Below are positions 39,877-45,223 of a stretch of 45,223 nucleotides of DNA, one piece after another. The notes under the pieces are model-generated. The model saw only the letters and a program-made list of their open reading frames with translations, was not told where the DNA came from and made no database searches. Both the position numbers and the translations under genes were made by a program. Source of the stretch: Ardenticatenaceae bacterium (GTDB lineage: Bacteria > Chloroflexota > Anaerolineae > Promineifilales > Promineifilaceae); NCBI GenBank assembly GCA_030065875.1, contig JASJCR010000070.1, forward strand, positions 1 through 45,223. The letters run 5' to 3'. Position 1 is the first letter of the stretch, and each line of letters starts with the position of its first letter.

Positions 39877-42564
39877 ATGCAAAAACTATCATCAAGATTC
39901 ATGTTACTGATCGGCACCGTCGTCGTGGTGGTCGGATTTTTGGGAGCGACTCTTTTTTACGTTCTGCCGCAGCAAGAGCAAAACCATATCGTGACAGCCG
40001 AGGCGGCTCAAGCGGCGGGTGATTACCCATCAGCGATTGACGCGTACAATCGCGCGCTGGCCGTTCGCCCTGCTTTTGTTCGCAGATCGGTCGATTTGGC
40101 CCTTCGAGGCCGCGGTATCGCCCACTTCCAGGATCAAAATTTTCAGGCGGCCCTCGATGATTTTGCCCAGCTGCCGCCAGAATTGATCGACAGCGAAATT
40201 ATCATCCAGCGCGCTGAAAGCCTGTGGGCCGTTCAGGAGCGAGAGGCGGCCGTGGCCGAACTCACAGATGCCATTGAAGGGGCCACTCCAGAAGACTCTC
40301 TTCTGTTTCTCGAAAAAAGGGGGCTTTTTTATCGTAATTCGGGTCAATATGCGGCGGCGCTAACCGATTTTGAAGCGATTCCCCTGAAAAGCAGCAGCCA
40401 GGCGGTTGACGAATCACGCCAGGCCTTGCTGGTCACCCAAGGGCAAACAGCGGAAGCGCTAGCCCATGCGGCAGACTTGTTTGAACTCGACAAGTTATCC
40501 ACCCCGGTGGCCCTCTCCCAGGGTCGATTGCTGTATCACAACCAGCGCTTTGATGAAGCTGTGGCTGCTTTTGAATTGGTAGATGATCCGTCACAATATG
40601 CCGATTACGGACCGTATTTGGTGCTGAGCCTGCTGAGCAGCGGCCGTGCCGATGACGCACAGGAACAGCTGGGGCTGCTGCAAAATAATTTCCCCGAACA
40701 TCCGCTGGTCCTGGCGGCCGCCGGGCGTTCTGCTGCGGTTGAGGGTGATTTAGTCAGGGCCATTCAATTGTTGAACCAGGCTGAAGTGAATATTTCCGAA
40801 CTCGATTACCCGCACATGCTCTATTTACGCGGCCGTTCCCATTTGGAAGCGGGGCAAACAGCAGCGGCCTTATCAGACGCAGAAACGGTGCTGGCCCTGG
40901 AACCGGATAATTTTTGGGGATTCTGGCTGCGGGGTGACATCAATTACACTCGCCAGGCATATCCACAAGCATCGTTTGATTTTGAACAGGCGTTGTCTCG
41001 TCAGGCGGATACCCCGGCCGTACTGCTCTCTCAGGGGCGAAATTATTTAGCTGAAGGCGAGCTAGGTGCCGCAGCTGCCGCGGTGAGCCAGGCTGTCGCG
41101 GTGATCGGTCCAACGGCGCCCGCTTCGGTGCTAAACGCCCAAATTGCGGTGGCCCAGGGAGATCTTGATTCAGCCATTTCAACTCTAACCGCAGTTCCGG
41201 CAGAGCAGCAGACAGCCCAATCCTTCGCTTTGTGGGGGGAGTTATTGCTTGAAGCAGGTGATGACGAAGCGGCCGTGACCCAGCTTACTGCGGCACTGTC
41301 CCTTGATCCGGCTCAGGCAGCTGCCCGGCAAACCAGGGCAGCGGCCTACATCGCCGGTGACCAATATGATGCGGCCCTGGAAGATATCCTGCTGGCCCTG
41401 CAGGATACTCCGGAGAGTATCTTGCTGTATCAATTTAGAATTCAGGCGCATCTGGCTTTAGGAGATGTGGCAGCCGCGGCTAGAACGGCCGAGCAGGTGC
41501 TGCGGCTGGATAATTCTGTCGCCATCGCCCATTACGCGGTGGGACAACAGCAGCTCGATCAGGAAAATTACTTCGATGCAGTCATCGCCTTATCTGACGC
41601 CATTGAATTAGACGACACCCTGGCAGAAGCATATGTTGCCCGGGCCGAAAGCTACTATTGGCAGCGGGAAAACGATCGTGCCCAGGCCGATGCAAACAGA
41701 GCGGTGAGCATCGATGAAAATTTAGCCGGAGGGTATATGGTTCAGGCGCTGGTAGAAGCAGATCGACAGGCGTGGAACGATGCCCTGGATCTGGCGGATC
41801 AGGCCCTCGATCTCGATCCGGACAATGACAGCCTGGTGGCTCAACGGGGTGAAATTTATTTGATTAGCGGCACGTTTAACCGGGCTCTCGATGATTTTAA
41901 TCGCGCCATCGAGTTAAATCCGGAACGATCGGAATGGTATTTGCTTAAAGCGGCCGCCCTGGAAGAACTGCAGCGCTTTGATGAAGCCCTTGAGATTCTA
42001 GGGGAAGCGATTGCATTAACGCCCAGAGATACGGTGCGTGGCCTGTCGGTGGTTGAAATCGGGGAAAGTTTACAGGCGGATATCGAGCGGATTCCCCCGG
42101 CGGTGGATGGGTTCCGCACCTGGGAAGATTTATATCATCGCTTTGCGATCTCATATCCTGCTGACTGGCGTCAATTTGTTGATCCCGGTTTTGAAAGCCC
42201 TATTTTCCTGCAGGGGCCTCTCGATAAAGATTATCGGGCAAATTTGATTGTCGTCGTTATCGAGGATGTCAACCTATCGCTTTCCCAGGTTGCCCGCGCC
42301 TTTGATCCGCCCGGAACGCTGCCCGATTTTGAGCTTGTGGACACCCGGTCAACCTCCGTGGGCGGTCGGAGCGCCATTCGCAAATCATTCCGCTGGACCG
42401 CCAGCGATGAGCGGCTCCGGGATATTCCGGTGGCGGTGATTCAATATTACGCGCTGATTAACGGCCGTGTATTTTTGCTCACAGCCACGATGCGGGCTGA
42501 AGATGTCGAAAAATACGAACCGATTTTTGACGGCATGGTTGATTCGATTTCGCTGGCTCAGTAA
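39877..42564 (+). CDS. membrane-anchored TPR protein with C-terminal PsbP-like module
   Basis: The 895-residue protein has one N-terminal membrane helix (9-30) with the rest outside. About 690 residues of TPR and TPR-like helices follow (for example AAQAAGDYPSAIDAYNRALAVRP, AQADANRAVSIDENLAGGYM and FNRALDDFNRAIELNPERSEWYLLKAAAL). The last 150 residues (FAISYPADWRQF to FDGMVDSISLAQ) look like the PsbP-like module of the neighbour and of the hydrolase at 31000. TPRs bind peptides or other proteins; no enzyme motif is seen. ATG 39877 has GAGGG 6 bases upstream and lies 21 bp after the binding-protein gene, so the two are co-transcribed. Confidence 0.88.
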   Translation: MQKLSSRFMLLIGTVVVVVGFLGATLFYVLPQQEQNHIVTAEAAQAAGDYPSAIDAYNRALAVRPAFVRRSVDLALRGRGIAHFQDQNFQAALDDFAQLPPELIDSEIIIQRAESLWAVQEREAAVAELTDAIEGATPEDSLLFLEKRGLFYRNSGQYAAALTDFEAIPLKSSSQAVDESRQALLVTQGQTAEALAHAADLFELDKLSTPVALSQGRLLYHNQRFDEAVAAFELVDDPSQYADYGPYLVLSLLSSGRADDAQEQLGLLQNNFPEHPLVLAAAGRSAAVEGDLVRAIQLLNQAEVNISELDYPHMLYLRGRSHLEAGQTAAALSDAETVLALEPDNFWGFWLRGDINYTRQAYPQASFDFEQALSRQADTPAVLLSQGRNYLAEGELGAAAAAVSQAVAVIGPTAPASVLNAQIAVAQGDLDSAISTLTAVPAEQQTAQSFALWGELLLEAGDDEAAVTQLTAALSLDPAQAAARQTRAAAYIAGDQYDAALEDILLALQDTPESILLYQFRIQAHLALGDVAAAARTAEQVLRLDNSVAIAHYAVGQQQLDQENYFDAVIALSDAIELDDTLAEAYVARAESYYWQRENDRAQADANRAVSIDENLAGGYMVQALVEADRQAWNDALDLADQALDLDPDNDSLVAQRGEIYLISGTFNRALDDFNRAIELNPERSEWYLLKAAALEELQRFDEALEILGEAIALTPRDTVRGLSVVEIGESLQADIERIPPAVDGFRTWEDLYHRFAISYPADWRQFVDPGFESPIFLQGPLDKDYRANLIVVVIEDVNLSLSQVARAFDPPGTLPDFELVDTRSTSVGGRSAIRKSFRWTASDERLRDIPVAVIQYYALINGRVFLLTATMRAEDVEKYEPIFDGMVDSISLAQ

Positions 42565-42626
42565 CGAATTGAAAAATGGAATTATTAGCTCAAGAGGCGG
42601 TCATGCTCTGCACATGAGTGGTGAAA

Positions 42627-42762
42627 TTAAGTAGTTTACAAAAAGAATTGTTAAAAAAAGCCACGGATTAACACGAATTTTCACAGATTTCTCTCTCTAA
42701 TCTGCGAAAATCTGCGTAATCTGCGGACACCTTCTTCAGAAAACTTTTTGTAACTTACCTAA
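42627..42762 (+). repeat. MITE-like element, copy 3 (136 bp)
   Basis: It starts TTAAGTAGTTTACAAAAAG and ends CTTTTTGTAACTTACCTAA, with interior CCACGGATTAACACGAATTTT and TAATCTGCG blocks. It is nearly identical to the reverse complement of copy 2. GAAATTAA overlaps its left edge and recurs just beyond its right edge, a possible target duplication. Within the 429-bp gap before the last gene I see only this and the REP hairpin below. Confidence 0.85.
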
Positions 42763-42798
42763 GAAATTAAATAGATCGTATAAAAAACCTCTGACTTC

Positions 42799-42862
42799 CC
42801 CACGCAGGCGGGAATCCACCGGTAGCCATCCAATGGATTCCCGCTTTCGCGGGAATGACGCT
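42799..42862. repeat. REP-like repeat with GCGGGAATCC/GGATTCCCGC
   Basis: CGGGAATCCACCGG is followed by CCAATGGATTCCCGC. A tight hairpin, ATTCCCGC TTTC GCGGGAAT, occupies 42837-42856. This palindromic text is a dispersed intergenic repeat known from many bacterial genomes. Confidence 0.75.
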
Positions 42863-42993
42863 GCTATATCAGTGTTTAATTTTCAAAACCCAAAATTCGG
42901 CCGCGCATGAAAGCTGCAGCTTGGGTAACTACTTACTCATAAAAATTATTTGTAACTGACGTCATGACTTTTAAATTACAAGGAGCTGACTAG

Positions 42994-45099
42994 ATGAAAA
43001 AAATCATCACAACTCGACGAGCAGGTCTACTGCTCCTGGCTTTCTCGCTTTTTTTATTGATCGGTTGTAGTGGAGATGCCGAACCGGCTCAGGAGGTTGC
43101 CCAGGAGCAGCCGACAGCGGAACCACCGACTGAGGAACCCACCCCGGAGCCGACAGCGGTGCCAACCACGGTACCGACACCAACCCCAGAGCCAACGTCC
43201 ACGCCGGTACCGCTTGAAATCTTTCTCGATGAAGGAGATGAGCTGATGTATCTCAGCGATTGGGATGGCGCTGAAGTAAAATACCAGGAAGGGCAGGCGC
43301 TCTATCCGGATGACCCACGGCCGCTTGGGCACTTGAGCTTTTTATACACCCATCGGCCGGAAACGCGGGAAAACGCGCTGGAAGTGGCCCAGAACGCCGT
43401 AGATCTGGATCCTGAAAATGCGGAAATGATGGCTTATCTTTCGATAGCCTATAACAATAACTCGCAGCCGGATAACGCCCTGCAGATGGCCGAAGACGCG
43501 TACGATATAGATCCGGAAAACGGCCTCGTCCTGATTGCTCTGGCTCAGGCGCAAATTGACACCAATCAATTTGATGAGGCCCTCGAAAACGCCCAGAAGG
43601 GGGTAGAAATATTTCCGGAATTTGCCGAAGCCCACATCACGCTCTCAGTTGCCCATCTGGTGCGGGATGAAGTAGAGGAAGCGGAAGAAGCGATCAAAGA
43701 AGGGTACGCCAATTTTAACAAGTTTGCCCCGATTTTGATCAGTCGAGCCGGGTTTTTTGGCATCAATGAGGAATACCAGGATGAGGCATTTTTATTGGGT
43801 GACGCCCTCAAAGTTGATCCCAACAACATTCCGGCCAAGCTGGCCATCGCCTCCAATTTCCGCAACGATGAAGAGTATGATCAGGCGCTGGAAACATGTG
43901 ATGAGGTAGTCGATTTACAACCGGAGTTACCGGATGGATATGAATGCCGAGGGTATACCTATCTCGAAAATGAATTTTATGATGAGGCGTTTGAAAGCTT
44001 TGATCTAGCCATCGAAAGAGATGTAGAAACCACCAACGGGTATTACGGCCGCGGCCGCACCTATTTGTCTCAAGGTGAATGTCAATCTGCCCGCGAAGAG
44101 TTTGTTAAAGTCCTTGACTTATATCCTTACTCGGTGAATGCTCAAAAGCTGATCGGTTATACTTTTCTATGCGAAGACGACTACACCGGTGCTATTGAGT
44201 CATTTCAGCAGGCGCAGGAGATGAACGCCTACGACGAGGAACCGTTGTTTGGCCTGGCGATCGCCTACCGCGGTGAAGAACGGTATGAAGAAGCGGTTGA
44301 GCTGCTGCAGCAGGTCGTTGAACAGGATCCGGAAAGCGGTTTCTACTTTATGGAATTGGGCATCACGCTCAGTGAGGCCGGCGACAATGAAGGAGCTGAA
44401 GAAGCGGCCCTAACAGCCGTTGATCTTGATCCGGAAGAAGCCCAGCCGCTGATCGTTTTGGCCGAGATTTATCTCGATCAGGATCGCTACTTTGATGCTG
44501 AAAACAACTTTGAAGCAGCTCTTGAGCTGGAGCCGGAAAATATCGGGGCCCTGATCGGTCTGGGCCTGGCCTATGGCCTGCAGGACCGGTGTGGTGAGGC
44601 GCTTGGGGTATTAAATCAGGCCCGCGATCTCGATCCAGATAACTTTGCGGCCGGGGAAATATACCAACAGTGCCTGACCGTTTACCGGTACGACAATCCA
44701 CCCGGTGTGCAGGGTGATCCGGTTGACGAAGGGGGGGCACTGGGGATCGTGAAGAGCGTCGTGGCCTCCAGGCTCGGGCTGGAGCAGTGGCAGGTTGTGG
44801 CTGAATTTGGTACGGCCAACGACGGGAACCGTCTGCTGTCCATCGCCTATTTATCGCAATATGATCCCGCCCAACAGCCAAATGAATTCGCCAATGAAAT
44901 CAACTCCGCCATGTTAGCAGCAACCGATGCGTTTGTGCGCACCGATTCAGTTCCGGTCTATCTGGTCGTCGAGGCGGTTTCAGTTCAGGGAGAAAGTATC
45001 GTCAGCCTGGGAAGCCGATTTGTCCATCGTACCGATGCCGTGGACTGGTGGAATGGGTCCCTCAGCGATGGTGCATATATTGGCAAGATGCGCTCTTGA
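42994..45099 (+). CDS. TPR lipoprotein with an unassigned C-terminal domain
   Basis: The 701-residue lipoprotein has signal and lipobox LLIGC (Cys about 25). A linker of about 45 residues rich in Pro, Thr and Glu follows, then about 13 TPR units (roughly 75-560) in regular 34-residue steps (for example NALQMAEDAYDIDPENGLVLIALAQAQID). The last 130 residues (GIVKSVVASRLGLEQWQ to DAVDWWNGSLSDG) form a separate alpha/beta-looking domain I cannot name. ATG 42994 has AAGGAG 8 bases upstream. It is anchored outside the cell and likely holds partner proteins. It is set off from the preceding TPR gene by 429 bp of repeats, so it probably has its own promoter. Confidence 0.88.
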   Translation: MKKIITTRRAGLLLLAFSLFLLIGCSGDAEPAQEVAQEQPTAEPPTEEPTPEPTAVPTTVPTPTPEPTSTPVPLEIFLDEGDELMYLSDWDGAEVKYQEGQALYPDDPRPLGHLSFLYTHRPETRENALEVAQNAVDLDPENAEMMAYLSIAYNNNSQPDNALQMAEDAYDIDPENGLVLIALAQAQIDTNQFDEALENAQKGVEIFPEFAEAHITLSVAHLVRDEVEEAEEAIKEGYANFNKFAPILISRAGFFGINEEYQDEAFLLGDALKVDPNNIPAKLAIASNFRNDEEYDQALETCDEVVDLQPELPDGYECRGYTYLENEFYDEAFESFDLAIERDVETTNGYYGRGRTYLSQGECQSAREEFVKVLDLYPYSVNAQKLIGYTFLCEDDYTGAIESFQQAQEMNAYDEEPLFGLAIAYRGEERYEEAVELLQQVVEQDPESGFYFMELGITLSEAGDNEGAEEAALTAVDLDPEEAQPLIVLAEIYLDQDRYFDAENNFEAALELEPENIGALIGLGLAYGLQDRCGEALGVLNQARDLDPDNFAAGEIYQQCLTVYRYDNPPGVQGDPVDEGGALGIVKSVVASRLGLEQWQVVAEFGTANDGNRLLSIAYLSQYDPAQQPNEFANEINSAMLAATDAFVRTDSVPVYLVVEAVSVQGESIVSLGSRFVHRTDAVDWWNGSLSDGAYIGKMRS

Positions 45100-45179
45100 T
45101 ATCAGAGCCGGATTTCATCCCAATAAACGCTCCTCCCCGGGTCGTGCTCAAAGGCAGACGGTTAGGTTGACAAATGAGA

Positions 45180-45223
45180 AAATGCACTTTTCAGGCAGAC
45201 AAATTCCCCCTCCCGGTCGGGAG
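45180..45223. repeat. start of a REP-like palindrome cut by the window edge
   Basis: CCCCCTCCCGGTCGGGAG at the right edge resembles the CCCCTCCCC/GGGGAGGGG hairpin at 13980. Nothing else was recognised after the last stop codon. Confidence 0.45.

Overview
The window looks like a piece of a Chloroflexota chromosome, probably from the Anaerolineae/Caldilineae side. This rests on familiarity with such proteins, not on a search. The signs are RpoC, FtsY and RF2 sequences of that style, lipoproteins with long Pro/Thr/Glu linkers after the lipobox, many large TPR proteins, frequent GTG/TTG starts, and gaps full of dispersed repeats. There is no phage, integrase, CRISPR, rRNA or tRNA gene. Eighteen protein genes are supported.

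Layout. 0.2-4.6 kb (minus): rpoC, alone and without rpoB, behind a consensus promoter and a long leader that carries a terminator-like hairpin. 5-8.3 kb (minus): a GT-C type membrane glycosyltransferase coupled to a coiled-coil, PH/GRAM-like, zinc-ribbon protein. 8.4-12.2 kb (minus): housekeeping run xseA-xseB-ftsY-prfB; prfB is read through a programmed +1 frameshift. 12.4-13.9 kb (plus): a NapH/NosR-type polyferredoxin, ending in a strong terminator shared with the next gene. 14-20.5 kb (minus): a secreted alpha-amylase/pullulanase of about 2,170 residues, behind a good sigma70 promoter and a structured leader. 20.9-21.9 kb: rsfS (plus) facing ndk (minus). 22.2-29 kb (minus): a very large acidic protein with TPR ends and about 28 Trp-Leu motifs. 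29.1-33.1 kb (minus): histone-deacetylase-like amidohydrolase coupled to an esterase, and a TAP-like lipoprotein hydrolase. 33.3-35.7 kb: deoxynucleoside kinase (plus), then leuC-leuD (minus). 36.1-45.1 kb (plus): a cell-envelope block of four genes: gluzincin peptidase, oligopeptide-type binding lipoprotein and two TPR proteins. Two near-identical inverted copies of a 136-bp element bracket the first three of these.

The most interesting signals are (1) the 2,247-residue TPR/acidic/Trp-Leu repeat protein; (2) intergenic arrays of seven-base units, often as facing inverted arms, that run into the ends of prfB, xseB and leuC; (3) the structured leader right behind the amylopullulanase promoter; (4) the rpoC leader hairpin; (5) a three-copy MITE-like element; (6) one PsbP-like module apparently attached to three different envelope proteins.
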